Source: Hexactinellida sp. DTS-2022 (Eukaryota > Porifera > Hexactinellida). From it: DNA of 64,000 nucleotides. A model generated the notes under the pieces. It was not told the DNA's origin. It made no database searches and saw only the letters and a program-made list of their open reading frames with translations. Position 1 is the stretch's first letter. Each line of letters begins with the position of its first letter. The stretch is from contig JAPNXP010000015.1 of the NCBI GenBank assembly GCA_028753945.1, positions 3,162,001-3,226,000 of the forward strand, given 5' to 3'. The translations under genes and the position numbers were made by a program. Below, one piece after another: positions 32,501-42,695 of the stretch.

Positions 32501-33525
32501 TACGTCTCCACACACTGTGACGGGACGGCTGCATTCTATTGTCAGAAGGTTGTCTTCCTTCCTCAGGAGCTCCTTTCCCTCTCGGATTATTCTGGGAGTA
32601 AATTGAGGATGTATAACGTTGTTCGATATATAAAAATGTAATACTTATATACGTGTATATGGGCCAACACCTCTTCTAATTAAATTTAAATTTTGGCATT
32701 GGCAAGATAATTTCCTTTCATTAGGAATTCACCTTTGTCAAGCCGGATATTTTAATGAGAAGTGTGACCGTTCAAATGTCACGTAACGCTTCCAAGGGGA
32801 GGTTAGCCTTATCTGTGACAAACCATCCTTTTAATTACAAATTGTCAAAAAACGGTGACATAGGGAGGGGGTCTAATTTGTAGGAATTTCGCCTTACGAA
32901 ACTTCCGAACGGCCCTAAGTAAGCCTTTATAAATGTATAATAACGAAACAGGTGTATTACCTGAGAGCTACATCGTCCTCTACCCTCCCCTCTTGTCTCA
33001 AGTGCTCCTTCAACACCTCGTACAACACCTTGCCCTCCTCATCGAACACCTGTTCCATCTTCAGGAATTCTACAGCTGGGTGAGGGACATCTGCAGACAC
33101 AATTCATAAATAAGAAATAACTTATATGTAGACGTTCTATTTGAGGATCGTCTATAAAAGCCCATACAAACTAAGCTAAAAATTTGTAGACCGTCTATAA
33201 ATTTTATAGACCAAAAGCTCCTACCTCTATGGGTAGAAATAACTTATATGTAAGAAAACCTGGTCTAAGTTAGTTCTATGTAGACCGTCTATTTCTAGAA
33301 CAGGTTATTTGACTAAAATACTATTACCCATAGACGGCAGGGGCTTTTGGTCTACATACTTTATAGACGGTCTACAATTTTTTGCATATTTTGTATGGGC
33401 TTTTATAGACAGTCTACATATAAGGTAGCTCATAAATTAATTACTCCATAAATATATTAGTTTGGATATAACATACCTGGTTTCATTCTACCCTTGGTCT
33501 GTGGAGCATCTTCCTTATTAGCCAT
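26590..33525 (-). CDS. PPP3CA-like: Calcineurin A, serine/threonine phosphatase 2B catalytic subunit
   Basis: Complete, 11 exons, 498 aa, from the ATG at 33525: 33477-33525, 32961-33090, 32278-32591, 31596-31741, 31092-31234, 30501-30578, 28732-28820, 28188-28385, 27419-27521, 26952-27049, 26590-26738. Phosphatase motifs are in order: CGDVHGQ (~residue 90), [40 protein letters not shown]. The calcineurin B-binding helix ([20 protein letters not shown]), the calmodulin-binding segment ([19 protein letters not shown]) and the autoinhibitory segment ([19 protein letters not shown]) follow, so it is a Ca2+/calmodulin-activated enzyme that works with calcineurin B. Its targets classically include NFAT-type factors. 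Intron 6 holds a composite repeat element. Confidence 0.98.
27085..27380. mobile_element. MITE (AACTCGGTTATAACGTAC type) with a nested MITE
   Basis: Outer ends CAGTAGAACTCGGTTATAAC and GTTATAACCGAGTTCTACTG are inverted and TA-flanked. A family C element (27195-27333, CAGTGAACTCTGTTATAACG to CGTTATAACGGGAGTTGACTG) sits inside, bounded by TA. A solo end of the outer type is at 7938-7965. The outer element lies 39 bp from calcineurin exon 9. Confidence 0.8.
28971..29215. repeat. 39-bp minisatellite, array 1
   Basis: Six full units of 39 bp and a partial one, each built on ATTATGGCTCAGGATAAAAC followed by TCAGGC, then TATTTTGG or TCTTTTGG. Because 39 is a multiple of three and the unit lacks stops in several frames, long repetitive open frames appear on both strands. 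These are by-products of the repeat, not evidence of a gene. Confidence 0.9.
30008..30362. repeat. 39-bp minisatellite, array 2
   Basis: About nine units of the same repeat as array 1, mostly with CTCATGAT instead of CTCAGGAT. Two units have an extra T in the T-run and one is shortened (TGTGATAAAACCC). Same orientation as array 1 and ~790 bp away from it. Confidence 0.9.
31280..31393. mobile_element. Palindromic element, family G (AACACCTTTTC)
   Basis: TATCGGCCAATACCTTTTCT at the left faces GAAAAGGTGTTGGCCGATA at the right, with an interior of AAGGTCATTTTCTTAAACAT and TTCACTTTTTCGAAGC. Copies lie near 1675-1795, 23587-23727, 24640-24720, 32650-32766 and 37755-37885. A family A MITE (31394-31550) follows immediately. 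Confidence 0.6.
31394..31550. mobile_element. Tigger-like MITE, family A
   Basis: Ends CAGTAGAACCTCGTCAGTAC and GTACTAACGAGGTTCTACTG are well preserved, with the typical core CAGGGGACCGT. In calcineurin A intron 4, 45 bp downstream of exon 4's donor. Confidence 0.82.
33121..33425. repeat. Foldback hairpin in calcineurin A intron 1
   Basis: Arms of ~115 bp face each other: CTTATATGTAGAC, TCTATAAAAGCCCATACAAA and TTTGTAGACCGTCTATAAA on the left are inverted on the right. An imperfect middle separates them. The transcript would form a long stem. No coding potential. Confidence 0.75.
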
Positions 33526-33960
33526 TATAAATAATATAATTAGACACCTGTGCTAAGCAATTGATAATAAAACTGTGGAAATTAAAAAGTTTACTCTACA
33601 GTCTCTACTAAAAGAATATAAATATTGTAGCATAAAATTCAGTAACAATTGATGGGTAAATCGTATAAATAGAAAATGTATATTGTTTTCAGAATCGGTG
33701 TTTATATATTTCAGTTACAAATCCGTTGGTCTACGTATTAGAACTTCCACGGGGCGTGAAAGATGAGTTAATAATTAATTAACTAACTGGTAAACTGATG
33801 ACTATAGTAAAGGAATGGAATCTAAACCACAAATTCAAAATAAACTGCTTCACTTATTGAATTAAATCAATGTGATACGATGCGTAATACAATAAGTAGT
33901 GTAAGTAATGTATACGTAATTACACTTATAGATCAATCTAATAATATCATAAGTAGTATG

Positions 33961-34248
33961 TTATTTCTTGGCTTCTCTCTCTTCTTGTCTCCGCTTGAGG
34001 ATGGCCATTACCTTATCCCTTTCCTCGGCTAACTCCGGTTCTCGTCGCCTACGATTTTCCATTATTTCTTCTGCCGCAGCCTCGGCGTCGTAATTCTTAT
34101 GGAAATTATTAATTCGGTCTCGTCGCGGTACTAAATACGCGTACCAGAATATCAGCCCACTTATAGTTGCTAGGACACTCCCGAATTGGACTTGACGGGA
34201 GAGATAGTTGGAACAGATATTCCGTAGCATTGGCTTAGGAATAGACAT
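33961..34248 (-). CDS. COX6C-like: COX6C-like mitochondrial inner-membrane protein
   Basis: Single exon, 95 aa, from the ATG at 34248. A short basic N-terminus precedes one transmembrane helix (about residues 22-40, FGSVLATISGLIFWYAYLV), then a matrix-type pattern RRDRINNFHKNYDAEAAAEE that resembles the helix and following segment of cytochrome c oxidase subunit 6C. COX6C is usually about 75 aa, so the charged ~25-residue tail (RRRREPELAEERDKVMAILK and on) is an extension. Subunit 6C is a small nuclear-encoded accessory subunit of complex IV. The match rests on layout and a short motif. A different single-helix mitochondrial protein remains possible. Confidence 0.62.
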   Translation of the reverse strand: MSIPKPMLRNICSNYLSRQVQFGSVLATISGLIFWYAYLVPRRDRINNFHKNYDAEAAAEEIMENRRRREPELAEERDKVMAILKRRQEEREAKK

Positions 34249-34645
34249 CGTTATAATATCTATCTACTGGGTAATGATGTAAATGAGAATAATATTAGTT
34301 CTCTCTAATCGATATTATCATAAATTGCAGTAAAGTAAACTCCGTTATAACGAATTCGGACAAAAGTAAATACCCACTTATAACAAAGGTCCCCCTAATG
34401 ATAAATTAGTGTATTTACTCTGCTTATAGCCAAGTAAATGAGAGGCCCTACGACTTCGTTATAAGATACATACACACAGTGGAATGAATAGTAAATGCGA
34501 CTATCCGATTGTTCATACCAAACGAATACATTTAGTTTGCAAACTTACTTTTAGTTGAAACTTGAAATACTATATTATTTAATGCAAGTGTTAAAATTTG
34601 ACTTTTCAAATGAATAACAAATAATCGTATCAATCTATTCTGTAG

Positions 34646-35206
34646 CTAATTTTTCTCAGATTGCTCCTTCCGCTTTCCTCTCTCTCTATCTTTCTTAACA
34701 TTATCCGCTCGCTTAATGCTAATGGCTATGTCTATGTAGTCTCCTATTTGGAACTTTTGGCTCGACAGAGTGTAGCTGTCATCTTGCCCACGCTTACCAG
34801 CTATCGTAACCCCGATTTCCTTTATTCTAAATATAGAATTACTCCTAACGCGACCGCCCGTGACGTATGGAAATACTGTAGCGAACGAGAATACAGTTCC
34901 TTTCTGCCGGGTGTCCGGATTAACCTCGTGGACCAGGGACATTAGCTCTTTCAGTGTACAGTCCATCCAAGTGTATATTTGCAGCTCGTCAGCTGGGACC
35001 TTCCCACTTGTGAAGTCCTGCGGTCTGTGATGTTTGCCGTTTGAGTTACAGAACACGCGTAGCAACAGGGGACACGTACGCTGTCTATCGATAGTGTTCG
35101 GGAGAAAACCAGGGAGGTTCCTCTCTCTGTCTCTGTCGCGAGGAGGCGCGTCTCTCAGGTTTACAGGGGAGCGGGAGCGGGACCGAGACCGACGTTTCGA
35201 CGCCAT
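34646..35206 (-). CDS. SAP18: SAP18 with an Arg/Ser-rich N-terminal extension
   Basis: Single exon, 186 aa. From about residue 42 it is an unmistakable SAP18 ubiquitin-like fold: DRQRTCPLLLRVFCNSNGKH, ELQIYTWMDCTLKELMSLV, FSFATVFPYV, RIKEIGVTIAGKRGQDDSYT, SQKFQIGDYIDIAI. SAP18 belongs to the Sin3 histone deacetylase complex and to the ASAP/PSAP exon-junction complexes with RNPS1 and Acinus or Pinin. Human SAP18 is ~153 aa and starts near the fold. Here about 40 extra residues include KRRSRSRSRSPVN, an RS-domain-like tract, and RDRDRERN. The tail is basic and charged. The gene is compact, about 400 bp upstream of the COX6C-like gene on the same strand. Confidence 0.95.
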   Translation of the reverse strand: MASKRRSRSRSRSPVNLRDAPPRDRDRERNLPGFLPNTIDRQRTCPLLLRVFCNSNGKHHRPQDFTSGKVPADELQIYTWMDCTLKELMSLVHEVNPDTRQKGTVFSFATVFPYVTGGRVRSNSIFRIKEIGVTIAGKRGQDDSYTLSSQKFQIGDYIDIAISIKRADNVKKDRERGKRKEQSEKN

Positions 35207-35271
35207 ACAAACAGATACACTATTCTATCTACAGACTACTTAGCATGTATAAACCAAGGAATTATTCAGGA

Positions 35272-35436
35272 CTCGAGACGCTCCTTTTGGAGCATGATTT
35301 TTTGGTAATTTTTAATTAGGAGCGGGAAAATTTGGAATCTTCTCCCTATACCGTAACATTAATTTGTGATTTAGACGTATGAAAATTTGATCAGACCAGG
35401 ATTAGGAGTGTATTTACGGGCTGTATAATACACTGG
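35272..35436. mobile_element. Short element, family E
   Basis: GACTCGAGACGCTCCTTTTG to GGATTAGGAGTGTATTTACG with the family core CTATACCGTAACATTAATTT. Upstream of SAP18. The adjacent 35474-35638 is a family D MITE (CAGTAAGATCTGCTTGTTGT to CCTGACTG). Confidence 0.55.
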
Positions 35437-35863
35437 TATAAACTCCTCATTAACTTGTATTATTAGCGAATTACAGTAAGATCTGCTTGTTGTGATTTGT
35501 GGACAATTTTTTCGTCTGGTTAATATGAAACTTTTTATGATGAACAAGCCCTATGGTCCCAATTTAACAACTTACATAGAGGTTTTGTATGAACACTATT
35601 TTTGGTCCCTTGAATGTCACAATAAAATAACCTGACTGAATAAGGAATTATGGCTCTAGTAAGTAATATTAAAATGGACGTGAGGAATATAATTACAACC
35701 GGCCTCTAATTGAAAATATCGCTGAGAATAAATAACATAACAATTGATCTAAAAAGTAACTAGTGGTGAAATCAGTTTCGAAACTAATACCCTAATAGAA
35801 CTGTACTAAAACGTACCTATATGTTATAATGCATTATAACTTGCTGCGTGACCCTATGTCTAG

Positions 35864-38124
35864 TCAGGAAGAGAGTTTCTTATGAATATTCTCACCCAGT
35901 TTGTCAATGAATTCGAATGTGTTCATATAATCTTCTCGCTGGACATTTGGTAAGCCTTTGATACAGGCAGCTAAATCCTTTGTCATGAATCCAGATTCAA
36001 TCGTTTCTATACACACTTCTTCTAAGCTGTCTGCGAATTTCGCGAGGGCAGGATTGTTGTCTAGCTTTGCCCGGTGCTGGAGTCCTCTGGTCCAAGCGAA
36101 GATTGAAGCGATTGGATTAGTCGAAGTCTCTTTGCCTACCAGATTAATAGAATGTTATAATGTGCTGTTCGTTAATATGAACACTGGGGAACCGTCGAAA
36201 TTTGTTCGTATTACATGAAAGTTTGTATTAACGAGAGTCACTTGCATACTATAGGCTATGGGAATCAAACCTTGTACGCCTTAACCAAGAATTCGCCTAA
36301 TAGCAAGTTATTTTCAGTCCAAGCGAGCATTTAATTATGTTCCTCTAATAGCACTTCGCCTATTAGCAACCAAATTTCTTGCAGAATGCGGCTTGCTATC
36401 ACTAACCCCCCTGGTATCACTGCCTATACACATTACCCTGCTGATGCTGCCTGTAGTGCCTGGTAACAGTCCCGTGTGCGGCCTCCGCCTCGACAGTCCT
36501 ACCGTCCGGACACACGAGCACGCTGGTCATCATGCCCAGAGATCCGTAGCCCTGAGCCACCGTGTCCGACTGCACGTCTCCGTCGTAGTTCTTACACGCC
36601 CACACAAACCCGCCCTCAGACTTTATGCAGTAGGCAACCATGTCGTCTATAAGTCTGTGTTCGTACCAGATCCGTTTCGCGACGTACGCTGTTTGGTACT
36701 CCCTCTCGAATATTTCCTATTTTTAGTAGGGACACAATTAGAATAGTGTAATTCAACTATATTCCAACAACTATATTCAATTGTATTTGGTCACTGTACT
36801 GGTTAAAGGCGGTTTACTCATATAAAAATGATAAACGTTTACTTATCCCAAACAACGAAATATCTTCATATCAAATATCTAAATGTGGAAAATCCGTTTC
36901 GCAATGGTTCTAAAATGCATACTTTTAAAGGTACATAGCAAAATAATATATATTAATTATACCTGGAATATGTCTTTAAACCTCCCATCATACTTCTTAA
37001 GAATAGTATTTTTAGTGGAGAGATAGAGCGGCCATTCCTTCTGCAGCGCTACCTTAAAGCAAGCGTGTGCAAAGTCCTCAATGGACTTATCTGTGTTATA
37101 CATAGCCATTGCCACGCCCCCTCCCTCATACTCGTACACCTGATAGCTCAGCTGTTCGCCCCCATCCCTAGGCGTATAGCTTATGGTAAGCGTGCCCGGG
37201 CCTGGCACTACAAAGTCAGTGGCTTTATATTGATCTGCGTGCGCGTGTCTGCCTATTACGATTGGCTTAATCCACCCAGGGACGAGACGAGGTATGTTCT
37301 TACAAATAATAGCTTCTCTGAATACAGTGCCACCCAGTATGTTACGAATTGTACCGTTAGGAGATTTCCACATTTTCTTTAGCTTGAATTCCTCCACGCG
37401 GTTTTCATCAGGCGTGATTGTAGCACACTTTATCCCAACGCTGTACTTCTTAATGGCTTCGGCACACTCAATTGTTACCTGTTAGGGAAACGTATTTATA
37501 ATGTTGTCACAGATGAACTATTTAATCAACTCTAGAACGATTGTTTTTTCTTAATCCTTAAGATGATAAATTTATTGATAGAATTATACCCACTAATTCT
37601 CCCAATCAATTTCGCGACAATTAAAAGAGTTGCGAATTTCCTTATAAATAGCCGTTAAATTACAACTTCTGGGTATATGCCCAATTTGACAACTGTTATA
37701 TAACACACATAACAATACCACACGATGCTATTTAGTAAATAAAGTATTCACAATTCCATGGTTTAATAAATTATGGACTGTTTCAATTACTAATGTGTGT
37801 ATTTTTCAAACACTAGTAAGGTCATTTTAACATTAAAAACTCACCTTTGACAAACCAGGTTTATATTGAGGGTATTGGCCGGTATATAAGTAAGCCCTTA
37901 AATGAGTGCTATTTCTATAAGAATCGTTAAACAGTTGATATAAATACAAATCTCACCTTGTCATCTGTCTCATCCCTATGTTCGATTCCCAGATCGAAAC
38001 TCTTGACATCTAGCTGCACAAAAGGATATATCAGCTTATCCTTGATGAGCTCCCAAATAACTCGTGTCATCTCGTCGCCCTTAACCTCAACCACTATTCC
38101 GCCTTGTATCTTGCTGCTGGCCAT
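35864..38124 (-). CDS. IDH1-like: NADP-dependent isocitrate dehydrogenase
   Basis: Complete, four exons, 411 aa: 37957-38124, 36963-37478, 36437-36716, 35864-36135, all in phase. The start is the ATG at 38124 ([20 protein letters not shown]); no ATG lies upstream in frame. Catalytic landmarks: [30 protein letters not shown], and [10 protein letters not shown] with the arginine equivalent to human IDH1 R132, then [39 protein letters not shown] and [15 protein letters not shown]. It converts isocitrate to 2-oxoglutarate with NADPH formation. With no clear presequence it looks like the cytosolic form; it lacks a C-terminal SKL-type peroxisomal signal (ends KKLSS). Exons are GC-richer than the introns, which carry family F and A-like repeats. 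Confidence 0.98.
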
Positions 38125-38624
38125 ACTGCTGAGTGAACGTAACAACGTAAGTGGTGGAATGGAATGTAAAGAGCTAGTACTTAATTTGAGTCTGAGAGTA
38201 GAAACTTGGGAAATAATTCTTCGAACTAAAGCCAGAATGGAGGCTAAAGCAAGTTTTCAACTAAACAAAGTTCTGAAAAGTAAATGCGGAATGGTCACAG
38301 GGATGGAAACAACCAAGCTGTTAACAGCAAATGAAAATCGAAGCTGTTAACAGCTAGATGCTGACCAATGCAATAATTGAAATATTATTATATAATCATT
38401 TAGTTTCAAATTTCACTGTTATGTAAATACGATATACAATTCGAATTTAAACATTTTTGAGTATAACTTTCTTTGCTTGTCCATTTTCCTTAATTTTTAC
38501 TGATACAATTATTGAATTTGAACAGCTCAAAATGGGCTGTTAACAGCTTAAATTGGCGTTGATTAACAACTTAAAGGCGACTTAAATGCAGTTAAGGTTG
38601 AATGCCAATTGGGGACGAATTCTT

Positions 38625-38768
38625 AGCTGTTAACAGCAAATAGTCAGCTGTTAACAGCAAATAGTTAGCTGTTAACAGCAAATAGTCAGCTGTTAACAGC
38701 AAATAGTCAGCTGTTAACAGCAAATAGTCAGCTGTTAACAGCAAACAGCCAAAATGGCTGCTAACAGC
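38625..38768. repeat. 21-bp tandem array of GCTGTTAACAGC palindromes
   Basis: Six units at exact 21-bp spacing (palindromes starting at 38626, 38647, 38668, 38689, 38710 and 38731), then a degenerate seventh. The unit is AGTCAGCTGTTAACAGCAAA plus T. GCTGTTAACAGC is a perfect 12-bp palindrome that most units extend with a CAGCTG E-box. Solo copies lie at 38317-38328 and 38343-38354, nearer the IDH start at 38124. Confidence 0.92.
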
Positions 38769-39048
38769 AGATTCACCACCCCTGTCCGAATGGACTATTC
38801 AAATGAATATAAATATATTCAGGAATGATTGATGGTAATTATATAATCAATTTGTAATCAATATATAATTTACAATTGTAGCGAAAATACACACATCCAT
38901 AGTCAATACAGTAAAGTTTAGAAGGCTTTTCTAGGCTGTTCAAACGAACTATTTCCACATGTGTATTTATTCTCAATACTATAATTATTATATATAATGA
39001 GATATTGGAAAGTAGTTAAATTTGGAAATTGCTGTGAAGAGGTCTGAG

Positions 39049-39818
39049 GTATCGTATATTGAGGAGCTGTATGATACACTAGTATAAATCATGGATATGC
39101 TATTACAAATTTACTGTTAAGTCCATATCTATTTGAAATATTGCGAGTCTTCACACCTGACAGCTTTACAGTATATACATTTGTGTAGCAACAAATCACA
39201 CCCTCTGAATCAAGAGTCTCCTCCACAGGATGATATCCCAGAGCTGAATATACTTGCAGGCTTCTGTAAGCACGCTACATGTATCTATATACCGTGTTAT
39301 AGCCTTGCTTCTTTATCGCGGAGTTCTACCATAAAGAGGAGTTCTACCATAAAGAGGAGTTCTACCATAAAGACGGGAGAGGGGAGTTCTTCGTTTTGGA
39401 GAAAGAATGAGTCGTCGTAGCAACAGCTGCGTACCATAGGAATGTCAGAGGAACAGACCCTGTTGAGATACGCAAGTTGTATATCGTGTCTGAGTGCAGG
39501 AGAGAGTGCCTGGGAAATGAACTGATGAATATGCTGGAAACCGCGATAAAGAAGCAAGGCTAGTATAAACACGGTATATAGATACAGGTAGCGTGCTTAC
39601 AGTAACCTGCAAGTATATTCAGCTCTGGGATATCGTCCTATGGAGGAGACTCTTGATTCAGAGAGATGTGATTTGTTGCTCACAAATGTATATACTGTAA
39701 AGCTGTCAGGTGTGAAGACTCCCAATATTTCAAATAGATATGGACTTAACAGTATAATTTGTAATAGCATATCCATGGTTTATACTAGTGTATCATACAG
39801 CGCCTCAATATACGATAC
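39049..39818. mobile_element. Foldback element with ~275-bp inverted arms
   Basis: Left arm 39049-39321 and right arm 39541-39818 are near-perfect inverted copies (GTATCGTATATTGAGG at the outer left, CCTCAATATACGATAC at the outer right). The ~220-bp loop starts with three 17-bp repeats of GAGTTCTACCATAAAGA. No transposase. No clear target duplication. Confidence 0.85.
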
Positions 39819-39882
39819 AACAAGTCTGATTATTAATATATCCCACAAAGTTGTCTGAACAGACTACACAATGTCACTATTC

Positions 39883-40040
39883 CAGGGCCGTAGCCACTGG
39901 TCCGGTAGGTCAGGTTTCAACCTGACCACTTTTGGCACCACTTGGTCAGTTTGGACAGGTTAACCTGACCACTTGGTCCTGTTGGTACTGTACCCAGCCC
40001 GGTCAAACCGGACCACTTTTAATTGGTGGCTACGGCTCTG
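39883..40040. mobile_element. Short inverted-repeat element
   Basis: Ends CAGGGCCGTAGCCAC and TGGCTACGGCTCTG are inverted, and TATTC directly flanks both sides. The interior has repeated GGTCAGGTTTCAACCTGACC-type words. The ends look hAT-like, but an 8-bp duplication is not seen. Confidence 0.6.
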
Positions 40041-40247
40041 TATTCATATGTACTGTAACTCTATCCTATAGTGCAGATTAGTGCCAGATTAACTTACAAC
40101 TCAATAATTAACTTGTCGAGTGGATAATAATTAATAACGCAAACTCAATTGAATATGACTAAGTTAATAAGTTGAGAATCTGTCGAGTATTGAATTTGTC
40201 ATAATAATATCAAGCAAGTTACCAATGTAAAAGTGGTCGGGTAACAA

Positions 40248-42335
40248 TCATTTGTCCAAAGAAGGAGCTAAAAAATGAGCCACATCCTCGAAAGCAAATC
40301 GGTCATTCAATAAACTAACTGTGACATCATCACCATCACCCGTATCAAGTTTAATATTACAATTGTTCGCTAATACGAGTGACGTTAAGAACTGACAAGC
40401 CACTTCGTTAGGCCGCATATCTTTAGTCAGCAGAGACCACACAATAGTGGAATTAGGCTGCGACTTCATTCGAGACACGAGACACAAGGAACTCTCTCGG
40501 ATATCGAACACAGAGACCCGAGCTTCGGTTTCTAGAATCGGACTAACGTACCGTCTCCACTCCTCCACGCGAGAGGAGAGCGCAGAGCTCTGCGCGTGTG
40601 TGTGTGCGCTCTGACGTATGTCATGCAGGTACTTCTTAACCTTACGAGCGTAGCCCTGGGTGCCGGGGTTGGGAACGCTGTCTGCGAAGAGGGGAGACTC
40701 TGTGTGCAGCTGGAAGTTAGGGATGTGCTGGGGAGGCAGGTCCTGCTCCGGGTTGGGATCAGCTGGGAAGTCAGCTGGGCAGTCGGCCTCTTCGTCTGAG
40801 CCGCAATCCGCGTTAGGGAAATCTGGAGAATAATACTGTCAGGCTTGCAAAATTTCTCACCCATTTATATTAAGTCTATGGGAATATCTGTCGATTTTGC
40901 GCCTATAAGTTTCCCTTCAAATTTACGTGCCTGGATGAAAATTTGATTAAATTCAAAATTATTTTAAAATGTGACATAAGGAAGGGGAGTCTAATTATCG
41001 GGAATTTGCGTTACGTAGCGTTGAAACGCAAAAAAAGTATCGACCTTTTTAATATGTACAGGAACGGACCGTCAAATTAGTACTCCTTTAACCGGAATTC
41101 CGTATTAACCGGTGTCATTTGTATTGAATAGGCTTTGGCTGAAATAGTGTACGTATTACCCGTGTCCGTACTAACGAGGTTATCTCACCCTGTTGCGAAT
41201 AGTACTTCACAATAGGGACACTGCTGTCTGCCCTAGATCTCTGCAGAGCCGCCAGCCTCTGCACTCGCTTGGCCAGCTCCCCTCTCCGCCTCTGTTCCAG
41301 CCAGAAGCCGGCCTCCAGCGGGAGGAAGGAGAGTCTCAGAATTAAACTCTTCGGGAAGTGCTTGCGCTCTGACCAGAGACAGCTGATCAGGTGCTCCACC
41401 AGCCCGCTCTCAGCTGGCTGCGGGTCTCGTCTCCTCTTCCCGGGAACAGCTGATGCGGTTAGCGCGGGCGGGAGCTTGTATGTCTTCCCGCGCTTGAACG
41501 GCTTGCTCTGCCCCCTGGGCTTATCGTAGGGATTTAGCACTGCTAGCATTGGGTGTCTGTGTATAGACAGCGAGCTGCTGGCGAGAACAGCTGACTGCAT
41601 TAGAGCCAGCGCTGCAGTGGGCGCGGGGGACCTCTGGGGGGTCGCGGGGCTGCCAGCTGGGGGCGAGTCGTACGCGCTCCTATCGCACCCAGCTGTGCTA
41701 TCAGGGGACGGGTAGGCAGGGGGGATAGTGGTGTCCGTAGAGCTGTGCTCTGTGAGGTAGCGGGCGAGACTCGGCTCCAGGAGGTGCGCTCCCGAGGAGT
41801 GGGGGGTCCCCGTGAGCAGGTTGAAGTCCTGGCGGTGTCCGCAGGCCTCTCCTGTCGAGGAGTAGAGCGGCGTGTTCTCTATGCAGGTGGGGGTGTCCAG
41901 CATAATGGCAGGTGTCTCTGTCATTAACTTCCGGTCTGTGATAGGCCCCTCCTCTCTCAGTATGGACACGCAGGTTGGTAGGTCATCAAGGGATAGCAAG
42001 TCTACGGTGTTGTTGTTGTTGTGTTTCCTAGCTGCTCTAGGGGAGGAGGGCTGCTCTGTTCTCTTTTGGTTGGTTAGGAGCTCTAGTGTCTGTACGACCA
42101 GTGTGTAGAGGTACTCTACCTTCTTGCTAAACACCTGTGTCGAGCCCTGTATTAGGAGAGCCGCCTCTACGAAGTCTATTCTGGTCTTGCCGTTATCGAA
42201 TGTTATCTCCAGCTGTTCCACCTCCTCGAGGTACTCCTCCAGCTGAGTGGCCAGGTCTATGTTCCAGTTCTCTGCCAGGTCCCGTATGGGGGCCAGCAGC
42301 TGTTGGAAGCGCTGGTTCTCAGAGTTCTGTGTCAT
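40248..42335 (-). CDS. NCAPH2: Condensin-2 complex subunit H2
   Basis: Two exons, 41189-42335 and 40248-40822, join in phase to give 573 aa (human about 605). The N-terminal condensin H2 domain is clear: RFQQLLAPIRDLAENWNIDL, LEEYLEEVEQLEITFDNGKT, FVEAALLIQGSTQVFSKKVE, YLYTLVVQTLELL. Next come the NTPLYSSTGE and FKRGKTYKLPPAL motifs and a C-terminal winged-helix-like part (ALSSRVEEWRRYVSPILETE, SLVLANNCNIKL). NCAPH2 is the kleisin of condensin II, bridging SMC2/SMC4 with NCAPD3 and NCAPG2 in mitotic chromosome compaction. The start chosen is the ATG at 42335, which matches the family N-terminus. A family A MITE end abuts the single donor site. Confidence 0.96.
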
Positions 42336-42695
42336 GCTGGTAATAATATTGCTGGATAGGGTAATGTTATACAGTGGATGCCGGTTATAAGCACATCGTC
42401 GGGAACTGCACTTAGTGTGCATAAATGCAGTCAGGTTCTTTTATTATAAACATTCAAGGGACCAAAAATTGTGTTCATAATAGAGAGACTTCAAATAAGC
42501 GAACTCAACTTAATACAAATTAAGTTGTCAAATTGGGACTATAGGACTTGTTCATAATTAAAATTTCATTTTAAATTAAATACACGTATTTGTAAATCGA
42601 AATAACAAATAAAAGGGAATATGAATCACAAAGCATACAGCTTTGCTTAGGGGACAGTTTACTCTCAAAAGCGTTAAAAATCGAATAAATAACGG

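Larger units (their letters stand above)
38125..40247. other. Repeat-rich spacer between IDH and NCAPH2
   Basis: The 5' flank of IDH and the 3' flank of NCAPH2. It contains two solo palindromes and a 21-bp palindrome array, a 770-bp foldback element and a short inverted-repeat element, each listed separately. No gene seen. Confidence 0.7.

Noticed and set aside
38125-38145. N-terminal extension of IDH (LRSLSS before MASSK)
   Set aside because: It starts with TTG and the family N-terminus fits the ATG at 38124. A mitochondrial leader is therefore not supported.
39297-39572. 91-codon minus-strand frame
   Set aside because: Lies in the loop and arm of the foldback element and contains its 17-bp repeats (LLFMVELLFMVEL); not a gene.
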